NCBI RefSeq assembly: GCF_049801055.1
Contig: NZ_JBNAGF010000002.1
Coordinates: forward strand, 372,001 to 436,000
Length of the DNA: 64,000 nt
Reading direction: 5' to 3'
Origin: JBNAGF01 sp049801055
GTDB lineage: Bacteria; Pseudomonadota; Alphaproteobacteria; Rhodobacterales; Rhodobacteraceae
The position numbers and the translations under genes were made by a program. Shown piece by piece: positions 52,717 to 60,786 of the stretch (position 1 is its first letter; each line of letters opens with the position of its first letter). A model generated the notes under the pieces. That model searched no databases. It saw only the letters and a program-made list of their open reading frames with translations, and was not told the origin of the DNA.

Positions 52717-52891
52717 CACTGTCCCCATATTTCTGGTCATAGGATTTGCCGATCAGACGCCGGGCCTTGCGGCGCATCTTGCCGGTCAGCTTGGCGCCGA
52801 TCTTGGCTTCGATCTGGCCGATCACGTGGCTGATCACATCGGCCTTATCGGGCCTGTCGTCGCGCCGGTCTTTGGTCATGTCGAATGGCAT
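52700..52891 (-). CDS. Small late-block protein, 63 aa
   Basis: ATG 52891 is preferred because GGAAGGAAG lies just upstream. Basic centre (KLTGKMRRKARRLIGKSY) with an amphipathic helix (VISHVIGQIEAKIG). Unrecognised. Confidence 0.5.
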   Translation of the reverse strand: MPFDMTKDRRDDRPDKADVISHVIGQIEAKIGAKLTGKMRRKARRLIGKSYDQKYGDSDGTNS

Positions 52892-53100
52892 GTCACTGCT
52901 TCCTTCCATGCCGATTCCACAGCCGCAATCTGGTCGGGTGTGGCCGCTGCTACATGCTGGACCCCATCAGGCCCACAGACGGCCAGTGTGCGCCGCCCTT
53001 GAGCCGTTCTGACGGTGCCGATCAGCTTGCCGCTAGGTGTGGCGCGTTCACAGCACATCTGAAGGCCGGTGGCGCCTATGTCGTGCCATCCCATCTGCAT
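52876..53100 (-). CDS. Small late-block protein directly after capsid, 74 aa
   Basis: Its ATG overlaps the capsid stop by one base (TAATG). Sequence starts MQMGWHDIGATGLQMCCERA and has short beta-like stretches (IGTVRTAQGRRTLAVCG). Head-tail connector or decoration proteins often occupy this slot, but no match is claimed. Confidence 0.55.
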   Translation of the reverse strand: MQMGWHDIGATGLQMCCERATPSGKLIGTVRTAQGRRTLAVCGPDGVQHVAAATPDQIAAVESAWKEAVTCHST

Positions 53101-54455
53101 TACCAGCTAACTCCACTAAGGTACGCGCAGTTGTCTGCAATCAGGCCGTAGCTGATGGGCGTCACGACGCGCAGGGCGGTCGAATACGTCTGCATCATCG
53201 AACGGACTTCAGTCGGCGGTACGGTCCCGGCTGCGTCAGAAATGTTGATCGATCCGTCGACGGTTCCATCCATCGAAGGGGCGACACCATCCGAGTCAGC
53301 CATCGCCAGTGTCACAGCCGACGATGTGTCCACTTCGGGCAGATCACCCGCACTGACGAAGACCGACGCGTCCACCACGACGGCAAGATCGGACGGGGCG
53401 TAGACGCTATCCAAAATCGGAAGGTTGAACAGGGAACCGCCCCGGACTTCATCCCGGAACGGGAAGGTGTCACCGGACGTATCGGTCACCATTTCCAGTC
53501 CGGTCCGACGGTCCGTGTGCATCAGGACAACAGGGGCGCGATACCGGCCAGCCGATGCCCATGCACGCAGTTGTTTCCAGTCGGACACGATGTTTGCCAT
53601 CGTATCGCCAGCAGATGCAGCCGTCGTGCGCCCGTTGGTGATCGATGCCGGACGCACTTGCGGGATTGCCGCGATGGCCGGGTTCAGCAGATCAGCATCC
53701 AGCCCGGCGGCCAGATCATCAATGATGAAGGTTTCCAGCAGCGACAGGATCGCCGGGTTCGACACCTTGATTAGTTCATTGCTGGCCACGGTGATAATCG
53801 CCTTTTTGAAGCGATTCATCGTGGCTGCACCCAGCATCCCCTGTTTCACGGGAATGGTTGCGTGTTCCTGCACCCAGTCGGGCGTCAGCGACCCTTCGTC
53901 GGACTTCGGACGGCGCGGGATGGTGATGGCGTTGGCACTGCCGAACGGGATCATCTGACCACGGGCCGCCAGTTGCGCGAAGACGGACACATCCTGCATC
54001 GCGCTATAGAACCCCTTCAGTTCCGTAGCGGTCAGGGACAGTCCCCATTCACTTTGGGCCGTGCCGGCCACCAGCGTTGCAGCCTTGCGCCTGTTCCACG
54101 CGTGGCCATCACCCGGTAGCAGCCGTTCCAGCACATCGTCCGGCTTCGCGCCGTGGTTCAGGTGCTTCGCCATGGCGACAGCAACGGTGGCCGCGATCAG
54201 CCGGGTGCCCCGCAACTCAGGTTCGCGCGGCGCCTTCGCCTTCGCCTTCGGTTGCGTGACCGTGACGCTGATGGGGCGTGCATCGGCTGCTTTCCGGGCT
54301 TTCAGTTCCGCTTCGGCTGCGGCCAGTTTGCGTGCCGTGTCCGGCGCACGTCGGGCCACTTCCAGAGCGTCATCAAAGGCGATGGCCTTCAGTTCATTGT
54401 CCAGCAGGGAACGCGCCTTGCGGTCCGCAGCGGTCAGATGTTCATCCTTCGGCAT
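53100..54455 (-). CDS. Phage major capsid protein, HK97-fold family
   Basis: 451 residues from ATG 54455 with GGAAAGGA upstream. The N-terminal ~150 residues are charged and helical, like the scaffold-type delta domain of HK97 capsids. The HK97-type core follows: IPVKQGMLGAATMNRFKKAI, then ITVASNELIKVSNPAI and an IIDDLAAGLDADLLN insertion segment, and P-domain/A-domain features (RTGLEMVTDT, PFRDEVRGGSLFNLPI, DLAVVVDASVFVS). No head protease gene was found, so the N-terminal region may stay or be cut by a helper enzyme. Confidence 0.85.
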   Translation of the reverse strand: MPKDEHLTAADRKARSLLDNELKAIAFDDALEVARRAPDTARKLAAAEAELKARKAADARPISVTVTQPKAKAKAPREPELRGTRLIAATVAVAMAKHLNHGAKPDDVLERLLPGDGHAWNRRKAATLVAGTAQSEWGLSLTATELKGFYSAMQDVSVFAQLAARGQMIPFGSANAITIPRRPKSDEGSLTPDWVQEHATIPVKQGMLGAATMNRFKKAIITVASNELIKVSNPAILSLLETFIIDDLAAGLDADLLNPAIAAIPQVRPASITNGRTTAASAGDTMANIVSDWKQLRAWASAGRYRAPVVLMHTDRRTGLEMVTDTSGDTFPFRDEVRGGSLFNLPILDSVYAPSDLAVVVDASVFVSAGDLPEVDTSSAVTLAMADSDGVAPSMDGTVDGSINISDAAGTVPPTEVRSMMQTYSTALRVVTPISYGLIADNCAYLSGVSW

Positions 54456-54873
54456 TTTCAATCCTTTCCATCTTTTTGGCGTGCGCTGCGGCCATGCGTT
54501 TCATTTCAGGCATGGTTATGGGTTTGTCGCCGTCCACATAATCGGCCAGTTCGTTGGTGATCTGGTCTTCGATGGCGTCACGCTTCACATCCAAGGCGCG
54601 TTCCAGCCGGGTTATGTCCTTGCGCTGTTCCGCGATGACCTTGGCCGCGTCGACCAGCATCTTCTGCATCTTCTTCGTCGCGGTCGCGATGCGCCGGTCG
54701 ACCTGTTTCATCATGCTGGCAATCAGAGCGGCACCAGCCGGGTTCACGGCATCGGTCATCGGGTCATAGATTACCCCGCCGGTATCAGCCTTCTGGCCGG
54801 TCATGGGTTTGCCGTCGATGTGCGGCACGTCGTAGGGGTTCTGGCCGCCGGAACGGAACGGGTTTCCACTCAT
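54442..54873 (-). CDS. Coiled-coil protein upstream of capsid, possible scaffold
   Basis: 143 residues, overlapping the capsid start by 14 bases and the upstream stop by 4. A disordered N-terminus (MSGNPFRSGGQNPYDVPHID) precedes a long coiled coil (residues about 55-105). This size, fold and position suit a scaffolding protein. Family not recognised. Confidence 0.6.
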   Translation of the reverse strand: MSGNPFRSGGQNPYDVPHIDGKPMTGQKADTGGVIYDPMTDAVNPAGAALIASMMKQVDRRIATATKKMQKMLVDAAKVIAEQRKDITRLERALDVKRDAIEDQITNELADYVDGDKPITMPEMKRMAAAHAKKMERIENAEG

Positions 54874-55421
54874 TTCTTCATCCTCTGGTTCACGTTGCGC
54901 AGGCTGTTGTAGGTGTTCCGCGCGGCCTTCACGCGGCCATGATCTTTCCGGAACCCGTTGTCAGAAAGCACATCCAACAGTTCGATCAGGGCGCGGGTGC
55001 ATTCCAGATCAAGATCGGCATCATCGATCCGGTCTTCGGCCTTGCCAGCCACTTCAAAAGATCGATCCGCCATGCGCGACAGGCGGTCGTCCAGAGCGTC
55101 CAGACGGTCCGAAGGATGGCCCATACGCACCAGCAGGGATACGCGGCCCACAACGTCGGTTCTGTCAGTATCAATCTCGGTGCGGGTCCGGGCGGCATGG
55201 GCGGCCAGTTCCAGCACTTCCCCGTAGGTGCGGGTATCTTCAATCAGCTTTTCAACGTGCCGCTGATGGGCGTCGAAGTTTGCGGCAAGTTGGTGGCGTG
55301 CGCCCTTGGCGCCGGGCTGACCTGCTTCTTCATCGCGGGAAAGACGATAGAGCCGTTCACGCAGACGGCCTGTCCCTTTGGTCAGGGATTTCGCTTCACG
55401 GATGGCGCTGGTCAGATGCAT
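54870..55421 (-). CDS. Helical protein opening the late operon
   Basis: 183 residues from ATG 55421. All-helical and charged (SAIREAKSLTKGTGRLRERL; DRLDALDDRLSRMADRSFEV). It is the first gene after the 55.42-55.62 kb regulatory gap. It occupies the place where a terminase or portal gene would be expected, but shows no nucleotide-binding motif. Confidence 0.6.
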   Translation of the reverse strand: MHLTSAIREAKSLTKGTGRLRERLYRLSRDEEAGQPGAKGARHQLAANFDAHQRHVEKLIEDTRTYGEVLELAAHAARTRTEIDTDRTDVVGRVSLLVRMGHPSDRLDALDDRLSRMADRSFEVAGKAEDRIDDADLDLECTRALIELLDVLSDNGFRKDHGRVKAARNTYNSLRNVNQRMKK

Positions 55422-55551
55422 ATGTTGGTCCCACCTGCGGGTTGGTCGGTCCGGGTTCACTGGGTAAGCAGGTCACCCGGACCTTGAAAAGAAAACGGGC
55501 GATGAACCCCGTCATGCGGACAGGGTGGCAGCGATAGGTGATTCGCACAAG

Positions 55552-55611
55552 ATATTGTGTTTTGGCCTTACTTTTTCACAGGACAACACAATATATAGCG
55601 GCTCTATATAT
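55552..55611. promoter_or_regulatory. Inverted repeats upstream of the late operon
   Basis: ATATTGTGTT (55552-55561) and AACACAATAT (55585-55594) form a 10-bp inverted repeat with a 23-base gap; ATATATAG (55591-55598) and CTATATAT (55604-55611) form a second. They lie in the 200-bp gap upstream of the capsid operon and probably hold its promoter and control site. Confidence 0.55.
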
Positions 55612-55621
55612 GATGTGATAC

Positions 55622-55918
55622 TTACCAAGCCCGACCGGCACGGACGGCCTTCATTGCGCCGGACCATCTGTCCAGACGTTCGGCGCACATCTTGCGGCCA
55701 CACCAAGGCGACCGTTCGTGAAGTTTGAAACCCGGTGCCAGCAATCGATCACAGGCCGCACAGCACGTCTTGGCACGTCGGATGATTGTCAGATCGGCAC
55801 GCTTGCCGATTTTGCCGGGCGGGGGCACTTCAGCTTCCATCCATCGCAGGTGCCTGTTGCAGTCGTTGGCGTCTGCCCAAAGATCGGGCAGTCGATCAAG
55901 CAGAAATGCTTCGTTCAT
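55622..55918 (-). CDS. Small Cys-rich protein, 98 aa
   Basis: Starts MNEAFLLDRLPDLWADANDC and overlaps the upstream gene by 23 bases. Contains KTCCAACDRLLAP and SPWCGRKMCAERL, a CxxC...CxxxxC arrangement that could bind zinc. Late transcription activators of phages and satellites (Ogr/Delta type) are small zinc proteins of this sort and this gene lies just before the late operon, so that role is possible but unproven. Confidence 0.55.
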   Translation of the reverse strand: MNEAFLLDRLPDLWADANDCNRHLRWMEAEVPPPGKIGKRADLTIIRRAKTCCAACDRLLAPGFKLHERSPWCGRKMCAERLDRWSGAMKAVRAGRAW

Positions 55919-56126
55919 ATTCCCGAACCCACTGTTTGAAGATTACCTTGGCCGTACACATCCGGATCGGCACGATGATCGTGAAACCCGCACAAGAAAT
56001 TTCGTGATGATCCGGCGGGTGGAAGTAATAGCTGGTCGGTGCGCCCATATATCGCGCAATCCGCCGACGTGCGTAGATGATTGCGTTCTCAACACTCGCC
56101 TGTTCGGCCAAACGGTACGCGTCCAT
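55896..56126 (-). CDS. Hypothetical protein, 76 aa
   Basis: ATG 56126 after GGTGGTGG. Basic N-terminus (MDAYRLAEQASVENAIIYAR, RRRIARYMG) and a C-terminal KVIFKQWVREYERSIS helix. The arrangement with the zinc-type protein suggests a two-gene control unit. Unrecognised. Confidence 0.5.
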   Translation of the reverse strand: MDAYRLAEQASVENAIIYARRRIARYMGAPTSYYFHPPDHHEISCAGFTIIVPIRMCTAKVIFKQWVREYERSISA

Positions 56127-56188
56127 CCGATTTCCACCACCAAGAGCCGCGTCGGAGCGGACGCGAGTCGAGTTGATTTTAGATAAGT

Positions 56189-56223
56189 TCTGCAAAGTTG
56201 CAAAGTTACGTCTGCAAAGTTGC
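56189..56223. repeat. Two TCTGCAAAGTTGC direct repeats, 22 bp apart
   Basis: 56189-56201 and 56211-56223, with an extra CAAAGTT between them. Two helical turns of spacing suggest an operator for the 76-aa gene whose start is 63 bp away. Confidence 0.55.
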
Positions 56224-56617
56224 TAAGTCGAGTTCGTGTCGTTTGAATCGAATTCTTGTCCCCTGCGCGGTGCTGGGGTCCAACTTCGACTTACGACCCA
56301 CCCGCCCCCTACACGACAGCCCGGCATCGTCGGGGCGTTGGTTGGTCGGTGTTGCTGGTGGTTGGCTGCTGGTGGTTGGTCATTGGTGGTTGCGTTCAGC
56401 AGTGGCCCGGAACCCTACCTCTCATTTGCTGCCCCTCATTTGTCAGAGGGGATATATCGCATTGCCTATATCGTCACATTGCGTGTGGGGCTGGTGATTT
56501 GGGTGGTCACGTTGCAGTGACGGGGTGGAAACGGCATATGACGTGACGCTATACGATAGGCCGCCTGTTGGTTGCTGATATGTGTTCTAATCCTATATGT
56601 TTCGTCGCATTCACGTA

Positions 56618-56834
56618 TGCATGTAGAATCTTTTCCATATATGGCAGATACGTGCATGTAGATTACATGCATGTAACTACATATAGTACTACTCTTATAA
56701 GGTTAACCTATTGTTATTATTAATTTTAAAAAGGTAATATGCTCAAATGTATTTGATCTACATGCATATCGAAAAGATATAGCACCCAAGCCGAAGTGAC
56801 TTACATGCATGATTTACATGCAAATTTACATGCA
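56618..56834. repeat. Iteron-like TACATGCA array
   Basis: The octamer TACATGCA (or its complement TGCATGTA) occurs eight times: 56618, 56653, 56664, 56668, 56759, 56802, 56815 and 56827, including a 12-bp palindrome at 56664-56675. The last three are 12-13 bp apart and touch the primase stop codon. The setting is AT-rich. Confidence 0.75.
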
Positions 56835-56837
56835 TCG

Positions 56838-59141
56838 TTATTCACGGGCATATTTCATCGCGCCACGATACTTTGCGCCCCAGATTTGCTTCTTGGTTTT
56901 CTTGAACTCCAACATCGCAAGCGACTGCTCTATGCGTTTCTTGGCCGCTGGTGTTTGCGTCTTTGCGTCCAACCCCAACAGCGCCATACACTCCGGAACG
57001 CTGGTTTCTTTCTTTTCGCCCAGTAGCGCGGACAACAGTTCGGCCCACGGGTCCACCGACACACGTTCTTTCTGGATGGTCCGTGCCTGTACTTCGTATG
57101 CATCGTCCAGATACCAGACTTCACCAGCCTGAAACGCCATATAGGCTTCGGCCCATAGCTGGTCGCGGACAGCAGTCAGGCCGGGAATATCAAACGTTCC
57201 GTCCGTCTTCACGATCCAGAAACGACGTTCACCGGCCTGATCGCGCAGATAGTCGTCACGGTTTGTCGATCCTGCGAACACACATCGGCGTGGGCGTCTT
57301 TTGTTGTTCCGGTCGTATGCGGCCCGGAAGTCTTCGACCCGCCGTGACAGATACCCCCGCATATTTTCCAGATCACCTTTGTGAACCTGCGTCAGTTCTG
57401 CCATTTCCACGATCCATTTACCGTTCAGGTATTCGGACGCGTCCTTGGTGTGAAAGTCGGGCAGATGGTCGCCAAACCAATCCGGGTTCGGGCACAGGGC
57501 GGCCAGAGCGGTCGATTTGCCGCGACCCTGCGGACCTTCGAAGATCAGGGCAGTGTCCATCTTGCAGCCGGGGTTCATGGCACGGGCCACCGCACCGATC
57601 AGCCACTTGCGCCCGATCTGGGTAAGGTAGGTCAGGTAGACCGGATCAGTATCGGTCACGCCGCAATACTGCCACAACCAGCTATTGATGCGCAGCGTGC
57701 CGTCCCACGTCAGGTTTCGCAGGTATTCCTGCACGGGTTCGTAGGTGTTTTGTATCGCGGCCAGTTCTACCGCATTGATTACATCGCCGCGCCCGATCTT
57801 GTGGAACAGGGTCGTCTGAAACCAGTGGTGGACGGCTGTATAATCACCGTCGGTCAGTTGTTGCCCCATCTTCGGCAGGCCGGGCAGGTTGCGGGTAAGG
57901 ATCGTCCGATCATTAAACGCGTCGTATGCGAACCCACCGGCCCACAGATTGTTTCGCATCAGGGACGTGGCGACGTTTGCCATATTGGGGATCAGATCAC
58001 CGTCCCGGCTGTAGGTGTATTCCCACCTGCCATTGTCCGCAGGCACCGATTCAACAATCTCGCCGGTCAACATGGGCATCCCGGCCTGTTCGGCCTGCTT
58101 CAGCCGTATACCGCTTCTGACGCGCCCATCCAAATCACCAGGTAGCTTGCCGCCATTGGCTTCACGCGCCCAATGGACCAGCTTTCCGAAGCCGGACGAT
58201 CCGTCGGGGTTGAAGCCGTCCCACGTCCGCTTGGTGTAGTCCGGGTTGTTCTTTGGTGCCCGCGCCGACAGCTTTTCAAAAACTGGCCATCCGTCACCGC
58301 CCAGCGCATTTTTGATGGCATAGCCCAGTGACACCCATTCGTCATAAACCAGATCGTCATTCGGGATCAGGTCCACCACCGGCGCGACCAGATCGCGGTC
58401 ATAAGGTTCTGCGCCCAGATTGGACAGGCTATCACCGGCCCCCATGTTGCGGGTCGGTTTGCCGCGTTTCCATCCACGGTCGACCGACACCAGAAGCATG
58501 TCTTCGGCCAGATAATCCATCTGTTCCTGCGTACATAAAGGCACCTGACCGGCGTCCAGATCACGGTTCCACTGATACTGCACGCCGCTGGGGTGCGTGC
58601 CGAGAATGACCGCCTGTGTTTCCGTCTGTTTGCTGGTCAGGCCCAGAACTTCGATCTGCATTTTCACATCGCCTTTCCGGATCGGATATTGCCGCTTCCG
58701 GATCGGTTCACCTGATACCCGAAACAGGACCAGAAACTTCGGCATGGCCCCCCATCTGATAAACCAGTTGCCGCCCGAGATTTCGTGGACCCGGTCCAGC
58801 AGTGCCTGTGCCAGCACATCGTCGGTAATATCCACGTCAAGGGCGCACCACTGGTGACCCATCTTCAGACCGACATTGGCGTTAAGGGTATCCCACCGTG
58901 CGACTTTCGCCTCATCCATCTGGTAGTTGGGCCATGCTCCAAGGCCATCCCACTTGCCACCATAAAACTCGCCGGGTGCCTTGCCGCACGCGTTCGGATC
59001 GATCAGGCTATGATCGTGCAGGGCCGCCCCCGGTGGGATGACGGGTATTGTTTCACGGAAGCCCGCGTCCCATGCAATTCGGTGCCACGCAGATTGCGTG
59101 ACGGCTTGTTGATTTTTCGGACCGTGGCTATATTCTGTCAT
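56838..59141 (-). CDS. Primase-polymerase / VapE-type superfamily 3 helicase
   Basis: 767 residues. The N-terminal ~230 residues look like an archaeo-eukaryotic primase-polymerase with a catalytic Asp102-x-Asp104 (WCALDVDIT). A PriCT-2-like region follows (about 260-330: YDEWVSLGYAIKNALGGDGW, WDGFNPDGSSGFGKLVHWAR). The C-terminal VapE helicase has Walker A GPQGRGKST at 536-544, WIVEMAEL at 576-583 and an arginine finger in AGERRFWIV. It would start element DNA replication after excision; the iteron array next to its 3' end is the candidate origin. This protein is typical of satellites, PICI-like islands and small prophages. Confidence 0.88.
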   Translation of the reverse strand: MTEYSHGPKNQQAVTQSAWHRIAWDAGFRETIPVIPPGAALHDHSLIDPNACGKAPGEFYGGKWDGLGAWPNYQMDEAKVARWDTLNANVGLKMGHQWCALDVDITDDVLAQALLDRVHEISGGNWFIRWGAMPKFLVLFRVSGEPIRKRQYPIRKGDVKMQIEVLGLTSKQTETQAVILGTHPSGVQYQWNRDLDAGQVPLCTQEQMDYLAEDMLLVSVDRGWKRGKPTRNMGAGDSLSNLGAEPYDRDLVAPVVDLIPNDDLVYDEWVSLGYAIKNALGGDGWPVFEKLSARAPKNNPDYTKRTWDGFNPDGSSGFGKLVHWAREANGGKLPGDLDGRVRSGIRLKQAEQAGMPMLTGEIVESVPADNGRWEYTYSRDGDLIPNMANVATSLMRNNLWAGGFAYDAFNDRTILTRNLPGLPKMGQQLTDGDYTAVHHWFQTTLFHKIGRGDVINAVELAAIQNTYEPVQEYLRNLTWDGTLRINSWLWQYCGVTDTDPVYLTYLTQIGRKWLIGAVARAMNPGCKMDTALIFEGPQGRGKSTALAALCPNPDWFGDHLPDFHTKDASEYLNGKWIVEMAELTQVHKGDLENMRGYLSRRVEDFRAAYDRNNKRRPRRCVFAGSTNRDDYLRDQAGERRFWIVKTDGTFDIPGLTAVRDQLWAEAYMAFQAGEVWYLDDAYEVQARTIQKERVSVDPWAELLSALLGEKKETSVPECMALLGLDAKTQTPAAKKRIEQSLAMLEFKKTKKQIWGAKYRGAMKYARE

Positions 59142-59529
59142 CAGACAAACCTTTCTTTAGTCGGTTGGGTGAGTTTATGGCCCCGGTGCGCAGCGATGCG
59201 TATCGGGGTTTTCCTTTGGCGACCCGCCCCCGGCCCGGTTTGTCAGTTAAGCCGGGGACGACTCGTAGCGTAGCTGAAGGGTCAGACCACATCCAGTCAG
59301 TCATCGCGTGGATGGGAGTAGATCGGGGGGATGTGGCCAAAATCGTCCAACCAGTGCGCCCCTGCCACCAGATTTCATCCAGCGGGTCACCGAAGCGACG
59401 TTGGACCGGCGTCTGGTCGTGCAGGATGGGCAGATGTTTGCCGGGTGGTAATCCCGGAACATACGCGTCGATGAATTCTTTGCTGGTGATTGAGACACCA
59501 AAGCCGAAGGGTTTTGGATTGTCAGTCAT
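59128..59529 (-). CDS. Hypothetical early-block protein, 133 aa
   Basis: From ATG 59529, overlapping the upstream stop (ATGA) and the primase start by 14 bases. It starts MTDNPKPFGFGVSITSKEFI and has a basic tail (GRGRVAKGKPRYASLRTGAI). Unrecognised. Confidence 0.6.
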   Translation of the reverse strand: MTDNPKPFGFGVSITSKEFIDAYVPGLPPGKHLPILHDQTPVQRRFGDPLDEIWWQGRTGWTILATSPRSTPIHAMTDWMWSDPSATLRVVPGLTDKPGRGRVAKGKPRYASLRTGAINSPNRLKKGLSDDRI

Positions 59530-59927
59530 TGCGCCACATCCTCCTGCAACACCACACCCGCCAGTTCTTCCAGACGGCATGTCTTGTCGGCGCTGTAGTC
59601 GACATAGACGGCCAGAACGTCCACAAGGACACTCAGCTTCCCGGCATCTTCCAGAAAACCCGCATCGCCCAGATACTCAGCAACGCTGTGGATACCCCGC
59701 CGCGCGGAATGTAAAATCTCGTGGGCCGGGTGCAGTTCATCGTCGGTCAGTTCACCGTAAACCGCATCAACATCTTCCTGAAGGAAGTATTCCCCGCCCC
59801 GGTCCTTTGGGCAGTGCGATGCCCTGTGGCCATTCCCGACGCCGTGCCGGTGAATGTGACCACATCGGGTGCAAAGGAATACGAGTTCATCACCGCGTCG
59901 GCGGGCAATAATGGTTTCGTGGGTCAT
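59526..59927 (-). CDS. Zn-ribbon-like early-block protein, 133 aa
   Basis: ATGA overlaps at both ends. The N-terminal third has LCTRCGHIHRHG and ASHCPKDRGGE, a Cys/His group suited to one zinc; the remainder is helical and acidic. Unrecognised. Confidence 0.6.
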   Translation of the reverse strand: MTHETIIARRRGDELVFLCTRCGHIHRHGVGNGHRASHCPKDRGGEYFLQEDVDAVYGELTDDELHPAHEILHSARRGIHSVAEYLGDAGFLEDAGKLSVLVDVLAVYVDYSADKTCRLEELAGVVLQEDVAQ

Positions 59928-60286
59928 GCCGCTTCACCTTTGACGGAGTCGCGGTGCCGCTTGATCCAAGCGTGAACGTCGTCACGGTCGTAGAAGATTT
60001 CCCGCGCGACCCGGATCGGGACAGGGCCGGTCCCCTTGACCCGCATTCGGGCCAGCGTGTCGTGTGATTTGTCCAGCAGTGCGGCCAGATCATCGTCGTC
60101 ATAAAGCGACAGGTCGCGCTTCAGGCGGCATCGGGTTTCGGTTGCGGTTTCGGACGGGAACGGGACGCCTTGCAACAGCAGTTCGGCACGGGCGTTGACG
60201 TCAAGAGCCTGCCACGCGGCATGAGTGCCGTCGTTGTAGTCGGGCAGGTCGGCACCTTCGGGTGACATGTACTTCGGTTCGGGCAT
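59924..60286 (-). CDS. AlpA/excisionase-like helix-turn-helix protein
   Basis: 120 residues if started at ATG 60286, which has GAGG 9 bases upstream; ATGs at 60295 and 60301 are alternatives. The C-terminal part (DDDDLAALLDKSHDTLARMR, PVPIRVAREIFYDRDDVHAW) is the winged HTH typical of AlpA/excisionase proteins. It could control directionality of integration or early transcription. Confidence 0.7.
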   Translation of the reverse strand: MPEPKYMSPEGADLPDYNDGTHAAWQALDVNARAELLLQGVPFPSETATETRCRLKRDLSLYDDDDLAALLDKSHDTLARMRVKGTGPVPIRVAREIFYDRDDVHAWIKRHRDSVKGEAA

Positions 60287-60369
60287 TTGAGCCATCCTCA
60301 TCAAGTGATCAGATGGCTACCCCTTTTAAGCATATTTTTTCACGAGTCTCCGCGCTAGCGGCGCTAGTG

Positions 60370-60786
60370 TCATACTTTCTTCAACCAGCGTTCAACCGTT
60401 CGTTTGTCCGGCAATTTGTTGTGATCATCGGAAAGTCGAACCTGTACCAGATCGGCAATTGCACTCACGCTCAGATCGGCCCGTGCGGCGCGTATCTCCG
60501 CACCGATCCCCATTGCCTCATCGCGCAGGTGATCCCACTTGCCTTTGCGAGACCCTTTGGAAGCGCGCCGAGATTGTGCGACACGGGCGCGATCCCGGTC
60601 GATGTAGCGCATCGCAAGCGCGGCCATTTCATCGCCATCAGCGGCCCGGTTTCCGGCGTGCTGGGCGTCGCTCAGGGCATCAGCATCGGTAAAGCCCAGA
60701 CGCCGCGCATGGGCCGTCTGTGCGTCCCTGTGCTGATCTTCGGTGATGGGATCGACCAGCCAACATATCGGTCCCCAGATATTCAT
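60370..60786 (-). CDS. Hypothetical protein coupled to integrase, 138 aa
   Basis: ATG 60786 overlaps the integrase stop by 4 bases (ATGA). It begins MNIWGPICWLVDPITEDQHR; the middle is Arg/Lys-rich (RVAQSRRASKGSRKGKWDHL) and the end (SVSAIADLVQVRLSDDHNKL, PDKRTVERWLKKV) reads like a helix-turn-helix. Possible regulator. Confidence 0.65.
   Translation of the reverse strand: MNIWGPICWLVDPITEDQHRDAQTAHARRLGFTDADALSDAQHAGNRAADGDEMAALAMRYIDRDRARVAQSRRASKGSRKGKWDHLRDEAMGIGAEIRAARADLSVSAIADLVQVRLSDDHNKLPDKRTVERWLKKV

Larger units (their letters stand above)
56127..56837. other. 710-bp non-coding region between control genes and primase
   Basis: GC-rich left part with TCTGCAAAGTTGC repeats, a run of TTGGTGG/GGTTGG strings, and an AT-rich right part (56560-56837) with the TACATGCA array. 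Open frames here are poor and repetitive. It looks like a control and replication-origin region. Confidence 0.55.

Noticed and set aside
54870..55421. Terminase or portal gene
   Set aside because: Position would fit, but there is no Walker A/B motif, nuclease motif or portal-like stem; the protein is a charged helical chain of 183 residues.
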